The notes below the pieces were generated by a model that was not told the DNA's origin, searched no databases, and saw nothing but the letters and a program-made list of their open reading frames with translations. Below are positions 17,087 through 25,784 of a DNA stretch of 64,000 nucleotides, in pieces. Within the stretch, counting starts at the first letter, position 1. Each line of letters begins with the position of its first letter. Source of the stretch: Enterococcus_D sp050529585 (GTDB taxonomy: Bacteria > Bacillota > Bacilli > Lactobacillales > Enterococcaceae); assembly GCF_050529585.1 (NCBI RefSeq), contig NZ_CP172882.1, positions 2,542,001 to 2,606,000 of the forward strand, written 5' to 3'. Both the position numbers and the translations under genes were made by a program.

Positions 17087-18475
17087 TTATTGACCAAAGT
17101 TAAAATAAGACAGTGCATTTTGATAGGCAATCTTTTCGACGATTCCCCCTAAATAAGTCAGGTCTTCAGGTAATTGCCCATCTGCTACCCATTCACTGAT
17201 CACTTGACAGAGAATTCTGCGGAAATATTCATGTCTTGGATAGGACAAGAAGCTGCGAGAATCCGTCAGCATCCCGACAAAGTTGCCTAAAACACCGCCC
17301 TCGGCTACTGTTGTCAATTGATGACGCATGCCAGAATAGGTGTCATTGAACCACCATGCAGCACCTAGTTGTAATTTCCCTTTGGTTTCTTCTTGGAAAC
17401 ACCCCATCAAAGCAGTGAGGGACACATAATCTTTTGGATTTAAGGAATACAAAATCGTTTGCGGTAATTTAGCCTGACTGTGCAACTGGTCAAATAAGCG
17501 ACTCAGTCCACTTTCTAAAGGACTATCACCCATCGCATCTCCACCACTATCCGGTCCAACATCTCGCATCAGCACACTGCTGTTGTTTCGTGTAGCAGAC
17601 AAGTGCAGCTGTGCTGTCCATCCGTACGCTGCATATACTTTCATCAAGTCAAGGAGAAGTCCAGTTTGATACAGCATGATTTCCTCATTTGACAAAGTTT
17701 CATCTGCCATTTTTTTCGCAAAAATAGTCGCAAGTTGTTCTGGATCATAGGCGTGTGAAGATAATCGAGCCAAACTGTGGTCGGATAACCGGCAACCGTG
17801 GCGATGAAAATATGCGACACGCTGCGCCAATGCTGCCACTAGTTGTGGATAGTCTTTGATCGGCATTTCAGAGACAGCAGACAATTTCTGCAAATATTCC
17901 TTAAATTCCGGTAAATGGATATTGAATGATTTGTCTGGTCTAAATGTTGGGAAAACAGCGAAGGATTCCCCTTTTAACTTTTGATGATACACTAACTCGT
18001 CTATTGGTTCATCAGTCGTGCAAATAAGCGCTACGTTCATTTTTTTGATCAATTGCCGTGGTGAATAGGCAGCTTCAGCTAATTTTTGATTCGCTTTATC
18101 CCAAATAAGTGGTGCATTCTTTTTCGTCAATACTTCTTCAATGCCAAAAATTCGTCTCAATTCAAGATTTGTCCAAATATATAACGGATTTCCAATACAC
18201 ATTTCGATGGTTTCAGCCCAAGCAGCGAATTTGTCATAATCAGCCCCTTCACCTGTGATCAATTCTTCCGGTACCCCATTTGCACGCATCAGACGCCACT
18301 TGTAATGATCACCGCCTAGCCACGCTTCAGTGATATTTTTAAAGGGCCTATCCTCATAAATCTCTTTGGGGTCAAGGTGACAGTGATAATCGATAATTGG
18401 CTGGTCTTTCGCATATTCGTGATACAACTGCTTGGCCACATCGTTAGTACATACAAAGTTTTCGTCTAAAAACAT
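17087..18475 (-). CDS. uxaC: Uronate (glucuronate) isomerase
   Basis: The 462-residue enzyme converts D-glucuronate to D-fructuronate (and D-galacturonate to D-tagaturonate), the first step of hexuronate breakdown. It is a metal-dependent amidohydrolase-fold protein, recognised by DYHCHLDPKEI near residue 31 with the metal histidines, the NTDEPID-like segment CTTDEPIDELVYH and the C-terminal GMLTDSRSFLSYPRHEYFRR segment typical of UxaC. Length matches the family (about 470). It is the last gene of a three-gene unit; uxuA ends 17 bp upstream. Confidence 0.95.
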   Translation of the reverse strand: MFLDENFVCTNDVAKQLYHEYAKDQPIIDYHCHLDPKEIYEDRPFKNITEAWLGGDHYKWRLMRANGVPEELITGEGADYDKFAAWAETIEMCIGNPLYIWTNLELRRIFGIEEVLTKKNAPLIWDKANQKLAEAAYSPRQLIKKMNVALICTTDEPIDELVYHQKLKGESFAVFPTFRPDKSFNIHLPEFKEYLQKLSAVSEMPIKDYPQLVAALAQRVAYFHRHGCRLSDHSLARLSSHAYDPEQLATIFAKKMADETLSNEEIMLYQTGLLLDLMKVYAAYGWTAQLHLSATRNNSSVLMRDVGPDSGGDAMGDSPLESGLSRLFDQLHSQAKLPQTILYSLNPKDYVSLTALMGCFQEETKGKLQLGAAWWFNDTYSGMRHQLTTVAEGGVLGNFVGMLTDSRSFLSYPRHEYFRRILCQVISEWVADGQLPEDLTYLGGIVEKIAYQNALSYFNFGQ

Positions 18476-18492
18476 GATCGTTCCCTCTTTTC

Positions 18493-19569
18493 TTATCTCC
18501 CGATCGCTTTATCGATGGCTTCCCAAAGCCCCAATAAATAAGAAGCGCCCATCGCACGATCATAGAGGCCATACCCTGGACGACCCGTTTCTCCCCAAAT
18601 CATTCGTCCATGGTCTGGACGAATATAACCGTCAAATCCATTGGTATACATTGCTTCTAAGATTCTATACATATCTAAGGAACCTTCTGAAGACAAGTGG
18701 GGCGCTTCATAGAAATCTTTGTCATTGCCTAAATATTTGATGTTGCGCACATGGGCAAATGGAATCCGATCACGTCGACAAAATTCAGCTAAAATCTCAT
18801 ATACATTGTTGCTTGGGTCCTCTGCGATACTTCCCGTACACAATGTGATACCGTTAGATGGGCTATCCACCACACGACAGATCCAATCCAAGTCATCACG
18901 ATTCTTGACCACCCGCGGCAGCCCGAAGATTGAATACGGTGGATCATCTGGGTGAACAGCCATTTTGATCCCAACTTCCTCACATGTTGGAATGATGGCT
19001 TTCAGGAAATATGCGAAATTGTCTCTTAACTTGTCGTTATCAACATCCTTATAGGCTACAAACAATTCTTTGACATGTGCCAAACGTTCTGGCTCCCAAC
19101 CAGGCAGCGTATAACCTGAACTTGATTCTTCGACTTCCCTAACGATTGTTTCAGGGTCTTTATCGATCCCCGCTTTTTCAAAAGCCATCGTAAATGAGCC
19201 ATCGGGAAGCTTATAATTGAGATCCGTTTTGATCCAGTCGAAAATTGGCATAAAATTATAACAGATTACTTCGATGCCAAATGCAGCCAAATTGCGAATC
19301 GTTTCCTTATAATTTTCAATATACTGATCTCTGGAGGGCAACCCGATTTTGATATCATCATGGATATTGACGCTTTCAATCACTTTCAGCGACAAGCCAG
19401 CTGCCTCCACTTCTGCAACCAAAGCAGCAATCCGTTCTTTAGGCCACACGTCGCCTGCTGGAATATCAAATAGTGTCCCCACGATTCCTTTCATTCCGGG
19501 AATTTGGCGAATATCAGCCAAATCTATTTTATCGTCTTCTTTGCCATACCATCTAAATGTCATATCCAT
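18493..19569 (-). CDS. uxuA: D-mannonate dehydratase
   Basis: This 358-residue enzyme removes water from D-mannonate to give 2-keto-3-deoxygluconate. Recognised by the N-terminal FRWYGKEDDKIDLADIRQIPG, the CYNFMPIFDW segment, MAVHPDDPP, and the C-terminal GYIRPDHGRMIWGE with metal ligands. The length agrees with short UxuA proteins of Gram-positive bacteria. Its ATG overlaps the uxuB stop codon by one base (TAATG), which points to translational coupling. Confidence 0.96.
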   Translation of the reverse strand: MDMTFRWYGKEDDKIDLADIRQIPGMKGIVGTLFDIPAGDVWPKERIAALVAEVEAAGLSLKVIESVNIHDDIKIGLPSRDQYIENYKETIRNLAAFGIEVICYNFMPIFDWIKTDLNYKLPDGSFTMAFEKAGIDKDPETIVREVEESSSGYTLPGWEPERLAHVKELFVAYKDVDNDKLRDNFAYFLKAIIPTCEEVGIKMAVHPDDPPYSIFGLPRVVKNRDDLDWICRVVDSPSNGITLCTGSIAEDPSNNVYEILAEFCRRDRIPFAHVRNIKYLGNDKDFYEAPHLSSEGSLDMYRILEAMYTNGFDGYIRPDHGRMIWGETGRPGYGLYDRAMGASYLLGLWEAIDKAIGR

Positions 19570-21167
19570 TACTCTTGTACGCCTCCTACTGTTTCATGTA
19601 ATGTAGACCGAACTGCCCCAGGTCCTGTAAGCATTTGTTCAAAATAGCCTTGTATTTTTTCGCCGAGTCCTGCTTTGTACAAGTCAAGACCAAACAAAGC
19701 TTCATTGCTTAAAATAGGTTGAATATAAGCTTTCGTATCGCTAGTAGCGCCTAGTTTGATTTCTGATAAATGATTTTGTAATTCTGACAGCAACGGGTCT
19801 GGGCTTGGATCAAAAGGTTGTCCTTCATCATTGAGTGCCAACAAATAGCGCATCCAGCCAGCAATCGCCAATGGAATAAACTGAAGTTCCTCTACATGTG
19901 CTCTTTCCACATATTTTTTGATCGTTTCTCCAAAGCGAATCGCCATTTTTTGTGACGTATCTGTTGCGATTCGTTGGGGTGTATCGGGGATCAATGGATT
20001 AGGCAATCTGAAATCAATCACTTCATCGATAAATGCTTTTGGTTGGATAATACCTGGATCTTCAACTACCGGCAATCCTTCAAGATATCCAATGCCTTTA
20101 ACAAGACGACGTATATCTTGATCCGCCATTTCATCTGCAATCGTCTGAAACCCTAATAGACACCCAAAAACCGACATTGCTGTGTGCAATGGATTCAAAC
20201 AAGTCGTTACTTTCATAATGTCCACTTTATCCACAACTGCTCTATTTGTCAGAATCACCCCACCTTTGGTTAAATCCGGACGACCATTGGGAAAATCATC
20301 TTCGATCACTAAGTAATGGGTCGCTTCGGTATTCGCAAAGGGTGCTATATTCGTTCCTTTGCTGGTGTGGATCAATGACAGCCCTTCGATCCCAGATTGT
20401 GTCAATTGATCTAACACTACTGGAGAAGGATGAGGTGTGATGCGATCGATCATCGACCATGGAAAAGAAATTTTTTCTTTGTCATGCAAATAGTCAACGA
20501 AAGCTTGTGAAATATGCCCTTTGAGCGCCCATTCTTTGGCGATTCGCCAGATTGCCTCTTGGAAACGTTGCCCATTTTGAGAAAAATTATCTGTTGAGAC
20601 CAATGCTAACGGAGCTGCACTCGATTGAAAGCGATCCCATAACAAACTAACCAAAATACTCATCGTGTGTGTTGCAGCATGCGGTCCAGCGATAATATCT
20701 TGTTCTACTGACTGCAGATACGCCCCTGTACTTGTCGTTAACCCATACCCTTTTTCAGTAATGGTGACCGTTACCATTTGTACCGTTTTATTTTTGAATA
20801 TCTCTCTGACAGATTGATAACTCTCCTCACGGGAAGGATGGCAGAAGTAACTTGCAGCCGTTGATTGGAGTAATTTTTGTTCCAAACGCCCTTTCTCATG
20901 CATGATCACCTCTACTATATCTTGTTGATAAGGTGTGTACACTCGATCAATGACCTCTTCATCAAAGGTCTCACATACAATGATGCCAGTATCAAGAACA
21001 CCTTGATCAATCAATGTTTGTGCAACTTCCGCATGAAACGCACGGTATAGATTTCCGCCTCCGAAATGGACCCATTGCGGCTCTTTTTGTGTCTTTTGAC
21101 GCACGTCTTCTTTGTTCATCTTGGGCACATTGACACCCGCTGCACGCAAAACATCTAAATCAAACAA
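19569..21167 (-). CDS. uxuB: Fructuronate reductase (mannitol dehydrogenase family)
   Basis: The 532-residue NAD enzyme reduces D-fructuronate to D-mannonate. It has the mannitol/uronate dehydrogenase layout: WVHFGGGNLYRAFHA at the N-terminus as the dinucleotide-binding loop, a middle SCDNF-like segment LVSTDNFSQNG, and a C-terminal domain with VTTCLNPLHTAMSVFGCLLG. The start is TTG at 21167, supported by a perfect GGAGG 7 bp upstream. It is the first gene of uxuB-uxuA-uxaC. Tagaturonate or mannitol activity is possible, but the operon argues for fructuronate. Confidence 0.92.
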   Translation of the reverse strand: MFDLDVLRAAGVNVPKMNKEDVRQKTQKEPQWVHFGGGNLYRAFHAEVAQTLIDQGVLDTGIIVCETFDEEVIDRVYTPYQQDIVEVIMHEKGRLEQKLLQSTAASYFCHPSREESYQSVREIFKNKTVQMVTVTITEKGYGLTTSTGAYLQSVEQDIIAGPHAATHTMSILVSLLWDRFQSSAAPLALVSTDNFSQNGQRFQEAIWRIAKEWALKGHISQAFVDYLHDKEKISFPWSMIDRITPHPSPVVLDQLTQSGIEGLSLIHTSKGTNIAPFANTEATHYLVIEDDFPNGRPDLTKGGVILTNRAVVDKVDIMKVTTCLNPLHTAMSVFGCLLGFQTIADEMADQDIRRLVKGIGYLEGLPVVEDPGIIQPKAFIDEVIDFRLPNPLIPDTPQRIATDTSQKMAIRFGETIKKYVERAHVEELQFIPLAIAGWMRYLLALNDEGQPFDPSPDPLLSELQNHLSEIKLGATSDTKAYIQPILSNEALFGLDLYKAGLGEKIQGYFEQMLTGPGAVRSTLHETVGGVQE

Positions 21168-21186
21168 ATTGATTCCTCCTTCGTCA

Positions 21187-21229
21187 ACTAATATATTAGT
21201 ATTCTAGTTTATCGAGAGAAAAATTGCAA
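21187..21229 (-). promoter_or_regulatory. uxuB promoter with palindromic operator
   Basis: On the minus strand TTGCAA (21224-21229) and TAGAAT (21201-21206) are 17 bp apart. ACTAATATATTAGT (21187-21200), a perfect 14-bp palindrome, abuts the -10 on the downstream side, and ATTCTAGTTTATC (21201-21213) overlaps the -10. These are the likely binding sites of the divergent GntR regulator. Confidence 0.6.
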
Positions 21230-21232
21230 CCC

Positions 21233-21269
21233 TTTACAAACGTTCTTGCAACTTATATACTAGTTTATA
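21233..21269 (+). promoter_or_regulatory. Promoter and operator of the FCD-type GntR gene
   Basis: TTTACA (21233-21238) and TATACT (21256-21261) are 17 bp apart. TATATACTAGTTTATA (21254-21269) is a palindrome with a single mismatched pair that covers the -10, and it shares AT(A/T)CTAGTTTAT with the uxuB promoter. Confidence 0.6.
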
Positions 21270-21357
21270 TTTTGATCGATGATGCAACGACTAAGCAACA
21301 GCCATTAATAGATATACATTTGATGCATGGACGTGCATTGAATAGAAAGAAGCGTTT

Positions 21358-22029
21358 ATGATGAAAGCAACGAATTTCCAACACCAAGCCTATGAATCAA
21401 TCAAGTCGATGATCCTTACAGGACAATTGATTCCTGGTGAAAAAATCTCTGAGAAAGACCTTGAAGAACGATTGGCCATTGGCCGGACACCAATTAGAGA
21501 AGCAGTCATTCGACTACGCAGAGAAGCTTTGATCAATGTCATTCCTCAAAGCGGTACCTATGTTTCTCGCATAAGCATCAAACAAATCGAAGAAGCGCGT
21601 TTCGTTCGCGAAACATTGGAAAAGGAAGTTTTCGCTATTGCCTGCAAAGCGATTACAGCTGATCAATTAAAAGACTTAGAAAAACTGATTATCCTGCAAC
21701 GGACGTATGCTCAATTAAAAGATGAGCAGGCTTTCTTTCAATTAGACGAAGATTTCCATCAGTTGATTTACCAAATTGCAGATAAAGAAAACGTCTGGAC
21801 ATGGTTACAAACCATTATCTTGCCTTTGAATCGATTTCGTTACTTACGTTTAGAAGTCGAAGCATTATCGTGGGATGTCATTTTAAGTGATCATCAAGAA
21901 ATTTGGGATACATTACATGCACGAGATGAAAAGAAAATCACTGCATTGGTTCGTCAGCACATCGATGTGATCGACAATGATCTTCAAGTGGTACAACAGG
22001 CCTATCCCGATTACTTTTCACAAACATAA
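21358..22029 (+). CDS. GntR-family regulator with FCD domain, probable hexuronate regulator
   Basis: This 223-residue protein has a GntR winged helix (residues 5-72; QAYESIKSMILTGQLIPGEKISEKDLEERLAIGRTPIREAVIRL) and an all-helical FCD domain (about 78-215) with the metal-binding Asp/His residues expected (DEDFHQLIY, DHQEIWDTL, VRQHID). FCD regulators commonly sense sugar acids. It diverges from uxuB and shares a repeated operator with it, so it probably represses uxuBA-uxaC until a hexuronate or a product appears. The second ATG, one codon later, is an equally good start. Confidence 0.9.
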   Translation: MMKATNFQHQAYESIKSMILTGQLIPGEKISEKDLEERLAIGRTPIREAVIRLRREALINVIPQSGTYVSRISIKQIEEARFVRETLEKEVFAIACKAITADQLKDLEKLIILQRTYAQLKDEQAFFQLDEDFHQLIYQIADKENVWTWLQTIILPLNRFRYLRLEVEALSWDVILSDHQEIWDTLHARDEKKITALVRQHIDVIDNDLQVVQQAYPDYFSQT

Positions 22030-22079
22030 AAAAACGAAAGCGATCGTTGCATGAACGGAATGATCGCTTTCGTTTTTTT
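22029..22079. terminator. Bidirectional terminator between GntR and yitT genes
   Basis: AAAACGAAAGCGATC pairs with GATCGCTTTCGTTTT and is followed by T residues on both strands. Confidence 0.9.
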
Positions 22080-22089
22080 GTATTGTTTG

Positions 22090-22926
22090 TTATTCAATTG
22101 GATGATAACTAAACCCTTGTCCCAGCACTTCAGATACTGTACTTACGATCACAAATGCCTTAGGATCGATTTCTTCAATAATCCGTCGAATCTGTATAAA
22201 CTCTTGATCACTAGATACGATCAGCAGGACTTGCTTTTCAGATTGTTGGTAACCGCCTTGTGCCTCTAGTAGTGTTGCACCGCGACTGACTTTTTCAAAA
22301 ACAGCTGCTCGGATCTCTTCTAGATGTGCATCGCTCATGATCATCAATGATTTTTTGCGATTAAAACCAGTTTCGATGTAATTCATGACCACTGAGGTGA
22401 TCACGATCGATAAAATGGCAAACAAGAACTCCTCGAAACCAAAGACAAACAAACTCATAGAAACCACAAGCGCATCAGTTGCCAGTAAGCCGATCGCAGG
22501 ATTAAGCCCAAAATACTTTTTGAAAATCAATGGGGGAATCGTAGTGCCGCCGCTAGATGATTGATTTTTATACAAAATAGCTACACCAACAGCAAAAAGT
22601 GCACTGCCGAAGATGACAGACAACAAACGATCATCAGCAACCTTTACCTCAGGAACAAGGGCAACGGCGAGGGGAAAAGCGAAACTGCCAAAAAAGACTT
22701 TTAAGAACGGGCCTTTACCTAAAAATACATATGCCAAAATCAACATAACAATATTCAGTATCATAATGACCACTGCTCGATCCCATCCAATGGCCGATTC
22801 TAACAAAATCCCGATACCACTGACACCACCAGCCGCTATATGGTGGGGACCTAAAAAAAGATTGATACTTGCCGCTAAAAGAAACAATGCAAACGTTATT
22901 TTTCCATATGATTTAAGATGCGTCAT
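22090..22926 (-). CDS. YitT-family membrane protein
   Basis: A 278-residue integral membrane protein with five or six hydrophobic segments in residues 5-175 (DUF161-type repeats with GPHHIAAGGVSGIG and SSSGGTTIPPLIF) and a soluble C-terminal DUF2179 domain (about 190-275). The function of YitT proteins is not established. The start at 22926 was chosen over one seven codons upstream because GAGG lies directly before it. It converges with the GntR gene. Confidence 0.9.
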   Translation of the reverse strand: MTHLKSYGKITFALFLLAASINLFLGPHHIAAGGVSGIGILLESAIGWDRAVVIMILNIVMLILAYVFLGKGPFLKVFFGSFAFPLAVALVPEVKVADDRLLSVIFGSALFAVGVAILYKNQSSSGGTTIPPLIFKKYFGLNPAIGLLATDALVVSMSLFVFGFEEFLFAILSIVITSVVMNYIETGFNRKKSLMIMSDAHLEEIRAAVFEKVSRGATLLEAQGGYQQSEKQVLLIVSSDQEFIQIRRIIEEIDPKAFVIVSTVSEVLGQGFSYHPIE

Positions 22927-22965
22927 ACTTACCTCTTTTCTTTTCATGGGCTTATTTTCACAACT

Positions 22966-23058
22966 CTAGTTTTCTACGATAACATCACGTACTTTACCAG
23001 TTTTACGGATAGTTAAAGATGAAGGAGCAAAAAATTGACGCTTGTTTGCAAACTTCAA
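22966..23058 (-). CDS. Possible 30-residue basic protein upstream of yitT
   Basis: On the minus strand, 40 bp upstream of yitT, a short frame opens at TTG and ends at TAG: it reads (M)KFANKRQFFAPSSLTIRK and continues TGKVRDVIVEN. The composition (basic, mixed polar/hydrophobic) looks protein-like, but the AAAGG before the TTG is only 2 bp away, which is poor for translation. It may be a small leader protein, a relic of a larger gene or chance. I do not recognise it. Confidence 0.25.
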   Translation of the reverse strand: MKFANKRQFFAPSSLTIRKTGKVRDVIVEN

Positions 23059-23218
23059 TACCTTTCTTTATTATCTTGCCATAATACGCACGATAAACAT
23101 AGTCATTCTTTTCACTTTAGACTGCATATTTTACCTTTTTAAGCATGTCCATTCCATATAAGCATTCGATCACCAGCTGCATCCCTGCTTGCTTATCCCA
23201 TTCTCATGTCAAATTCTC

Positions 23219-23247
23219 TTGACTATCCAATTTGATTCCCTTATCAT
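23219..23247 (+). promoter_or_regulatory. Promoter of the Sua5/YrdC-like gene
   Basis: TTGACT (23219-23224) and TATCAT (23242-23247) are exactly 17 bp apart. Transcription would start near 23254, so translation must begin downstream of that. Confidence 0.7.
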
Positions 23248-23311
23248 CATTGTTAACAACTTCGTATCAGAATTTTCAGAATATTCCACTTTATTTTCAA
23301 TAAGAATATTC

Positions 23312-24118
23312 ATGACCCAAGAAAGGATGAATCACTTGAATCAAGAAAAACAAATCAAATGGTCGGGAGAACCTACCCAATCTGCAATTGATCTATTGCA
23401 AGAAAAAGGCCATGTCGTTGTCTGTCCTACAAAAGTAGGTTACATTATTACAGTTTCCGATAAACAAGGTCTGGAACGCAAATTTTCAGCCAAGAATCGT
23501 AAACGCAACAAACCCGGTGTGGTTCTTTGCAGTTCTTTAGAGCAATTACACGAATTGGCAGAATTGAACGCTGAAACAGCAGCTGTTTATGAAACATGTT
23601 GGAAAAACGATGTCCTTTTTGGTGCTATTTTGCCTTGGAAAGAAACCGGTAAAGCCTATATTCCAACTGATGGTTCAGAAGAGCTGATGACGGATGTTCG
23701 CGGCACAAGTTGTTTCGTGATCAAGTTTGGGGTACCTGGCGAACAAATTTCTCAAGCCCTATGGGAGAAAAATCATACCTTGTTGTTCGCTAGTTCAGCC
23801 AATCCTTCTGGAAAAGGCAACCGCGGTTTGGTTGAAGGCATTGGTGAGCAAATCGCTGAAGAGGCCGACTTGATCATTGAGAGCAATGACTATGTTGCTT
23901 CGATCCAACCAGACAAATCCATTGAAACCCGGTATGAACAAGGCGTGATGGTGTCTTTTGTCGATAAAGAGGGACAGTTGATTCCTGAACAAGGCGATCA
24001 ACGCTCTGTCACGCCAGCGCCCGTATTGATACGTAAAGGATTAGATGTTGACAAGATCCAAATGTATTTATCTGATACTTTTAATTCTTGGGATTATCGT
24101 CATGGAGAGTATTATTAA
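23312..24118 (+). CDS. Sua5/YciO/YrdC-like protein, divergent
   Basis: About 268 residues with the YrdC fold: an N-terminal VVVCPTKVGYIITVSDKQGLERKFSAKNR stretch in the place of the KxR and SxTN ATP/threonine-binding region, LFASSANPSGKGN in the place of the SSANxSG motif, and DVRGTSCFV. The usual PTDTVYGLG of threonylcarbamoyl-AMP synthase (tRNA t6A synthesis) is replaced by PTKVGYIIT, so the activity is doubtful and this is probably a paralogue. The start is uncertain: ATG at 23312, ATG at 23327 (too close to AAAGG) or TTG at 23336 (best spaced from AAAGG). It stands alone with its own promoter and terminator. Confidence 0.75.
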   Translation: MTQERMNHLNQEKQIKWSGEPTQSAIDLLQEKGHVVVCPTKVGYIITVSDKQGLERKFSAKNRKRNKPGVVLCSSLEQLHELAELNAETAAVYETCWKNDVLFGAILPWKETGKAYIPTDGSEELMTDVRGTSCFVIKFGVPGEQISQALWEKNHTLLFASSANPSGKGNRGLVEGIGEQIAEEADLIIESNDYVASIQPDKSIETRYEQGVMVSFVDKEGQLIPEQGDQRSVTPAPVLIRKGLDVDKIQMYLSDTFNSWDYRHGEYY

Positions 24119-24131
24119 AACATCATCATAA

Positions 24132-24180
24132 CAACCGATTGGATCGTGCATTTTTCATCCTACGATCCGATCGGTTTTTT
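24132..24180 (+). terminator. Terminator after the Sua5-like gene
   Basis: ACCGAT-GGATCG pairs with CGATCC-ATCGGT around a loop, followed by six T residues. Confidence 0.8.
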
Positions 24181-24196
24181 GTCACAATTTTAGTAG

Positions 24197-24583
24197 TTAG
24201 TTTTCTTCTAATTCAGCTCTTTGCTTTTTGGTCAGTTTTTCTTTGACCAATTCATAAGAAACTTGGATAAGATATTCAATCTCCGGAACAGCCATTTCTT
24301 CATCAGCGATTTTTATGGAATTCCAATGGGTTTTATTGGCATAGTATCCTGGGACAATGACTCCAGGAAATTGCTCTCGCAAAGATTCATTCACTTCAGG
24401 CAAATTTTTAAGTGTGATCAATGTATCTTCAGAAGCTTCTGGTGACATCATCCCAAACTGTTTACCTAGCAAATCAAAATAGATCGTTCCCCAGTCTTCT
24501 CGGTAATATACTTTTGCCCCAGGCAATGTCTGCCCAAATCGTTGCAATTGGTCCATTTTCGCTTTTATTACTTGTGCGTCCAT
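24197..24583 (-). CDS. MmcQ/YjbR-family protein
   Basis: A 128-residue soluble protein of the MmcQ/YjbR (DUF419) family, recognised by YFDLLGKQFGMMSPEAS, ITLKNLPEVNESLREQFPGVIVPGYYANKTHWNSI and a C-terminal helix. The family has a CyaY-like fold and is sometimes described as DNA-binding; its role is not known. AAAGGAG precedes the ATG by 7 bp. Single gene. Confidence 0.8.
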   Translation of the reverse strand: MDAQVIKAKMDQLQRFGQTLPGAKVYYREDWGTIYFDLLGKQFGMMSPEASEDTLITLKNLPEVNESLREQFPGVIVPGYYANKTHWNSIKIADEEMAVPEIEYLIQVSYELVKEKLTKKQRAELEEN

Positions 24584-24761
24584 GTGTTTTCTCCTTTAGA
24601 TTATTCTTCTTGCTCATCAATCGTTGCTATCTTGCAATCGATACCAAAAAATCGGCGAAATAGCCAAGATAGCTAAGCCTTTGCGTTTATTATACATCGA
24701 AAAAGTCACGTGACCAAACTGCGGTGTTTGTCCGACCCTATCTACTATGAACGCTTTTTAT

Positions 24762-24792
24762 CAAAAAAAAACAGACCTGTGAAAGGTCTGTC
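24762..24792 (-). terminator. Terminator of the LysM protein gene
   Basis: On the minus strand ACAGACCT and AGGTCTGT form a stem followed by nine T residues. Confidence 0.9.
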
Positions 24793-24804
24793 AAATTTGT
24801 TTGT

Positions 24805-25425
24805 TTAATACCAGCCATTTGCTTCCCAGAATGCTTTAGCTGCTGTCCATGAACCGTAACGGGATGCCACATATTCATCGGCAACTTTTTCTTGGTTGGC
24901 TGCTGAATAATCACCATTCAAGTATGAGCTTGTTAATTGGTAACGACCATAGTATTGACCATTGGTCGCTGTATAGGATCCGCCTGATTCTTTATTAGCG
25001 ATCCATTCTTTGGCAGAAGACTCAGAGCCAGAAGCAGATGATGTATAGCTAGAAGTGCTTTCTGAACTAGTTGAGGCTTGATTACTGCTTGCTTGTGATG
25101 ATTCTGATTGAGCAGGTTGCTCATTTACTGCTGCATGATTTGAAGATGTATCTTCATAAGAAGCTGCTGTATAGCTGTCGTTATCGTCGGTCGGAATCAC
25201 CAAAGATTCACCTACATAAATCAAATTGATATCTGCAATATCATTGACTTCAGCGATCTTGTCGACGGCATCCGCAGAACCAAAGTAATTATACGCAATC
25301 GTTGATAAAGTATCCCCTGACTGAACCGTATATTGTTCATCAGCGAAAGCATCTTTCCCCCCTAGGAAAAGACCAAATCCGGCCAAGACAGCTGTACTGA
25401 ATAAAACAGTTTTAAAAGATTTCAT
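24805..25425 (-). CDS. Secreted LysM peptidoglycan-binding protein with transglycosylase-like C-terminus
   Basis: The 206-residue protein has a signal peptide (residues 1-28, cleavage likely after AFA), one LysM domain (about 31-77, YTVQSGDTLSTIAYNYFG), a Ser/Thr-rich linker (78-135) and a C-terminal module (136-206) with EWIANKESGGSYTATNGQYYGRYQL and ending FWEANGWY. The glutamate in the KESGGS motif is the candidate acid of a resuscitation-factor/soluble lytic transglycosylase fold. Proteins of this kind are abundant in enterococcal and lactobacillar culture fluid and trim septal peptidoglycan. A 360-bp untranslated upstream region with inverted repeats precedes it. Confidence 0.88.
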   Translation of the reverse strand: MKSFKTVLFSTAVLAGFGLFLGGKDAFADEQYTVQSGDTLSTIAYNYFGSADAVDKIAEVNDIADINLIYVGESLVIPTDDNDSYTAASYEDTSSNHAAVNEQPAQSESSQASSNQASTSSESTSSYTSSASGSESSAKEWIANKESGGSYTATNGQYYGRYQLTSSYLNGDYSAANQEKVADEYVASRYGSWTAAKAFWEANGWY

Positions 25426-25784
25426 ATCGTAATATCTCCTTCTTTGTTAAACATCTTTTGCGATTTGCGACAGTTGAGTGAACTCAACCACTGGAATCAG
25501 TCTAACATCGAAGAATATTTCATAGGTGATAACCACATTACAATTTCAGTTAAAAAAAGACAAATTTCTTACGTTTTGTAAGAAATCGAAAAAAGGCTCT
25601 TTATTCAATATTATTTATCACAATAAGGTTTCTGTTTTGTTATTTCATTTAAACTATCCATACGGATTTTTTTCTAATGCAGACAAATATGACAAATACG
25701 CCACTTTCAGGCGTCTATGTCATACAAATGTAAGCACGCAAGACATGATCTCTTGTTGCGTGCTTACTTTTGACCCTATTTATT
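25426..25784. other. Intergenic region upstream of the LysM protein gene
   Basis: It holds an inverted repeat GTTGAGT/ACTCAAC (25475-25490), a 9-bp perfect hairpin ATTTCTTAC/GTAAGAAAT (25564-25586) and the pbuX terminator at 25729-25771. The short plus-strand frame crossing this region runs into the pbuX gene antisense and is not credible. Confidence 0.6.
25729..25771 (-). terminator. Terminator of the guaD-pbuX operon
   Basis: GTAAGCACGCAA pairs with TTGCGTGCTTAC around a 16-base middle. On the minus strand it ends the permease transcript. Confidence 0.75.

Larger units (their letters stand above)
22927..23311. other. Intergenic region between yitT and the Sua5-like gene
   Basis: Apart from the possible small frame at 22966-23058 and the promoter at 23219-23247, this 385-bp stretch shows no coding, repeat or RNA structure that I can support. 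Confidence 0.5.
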
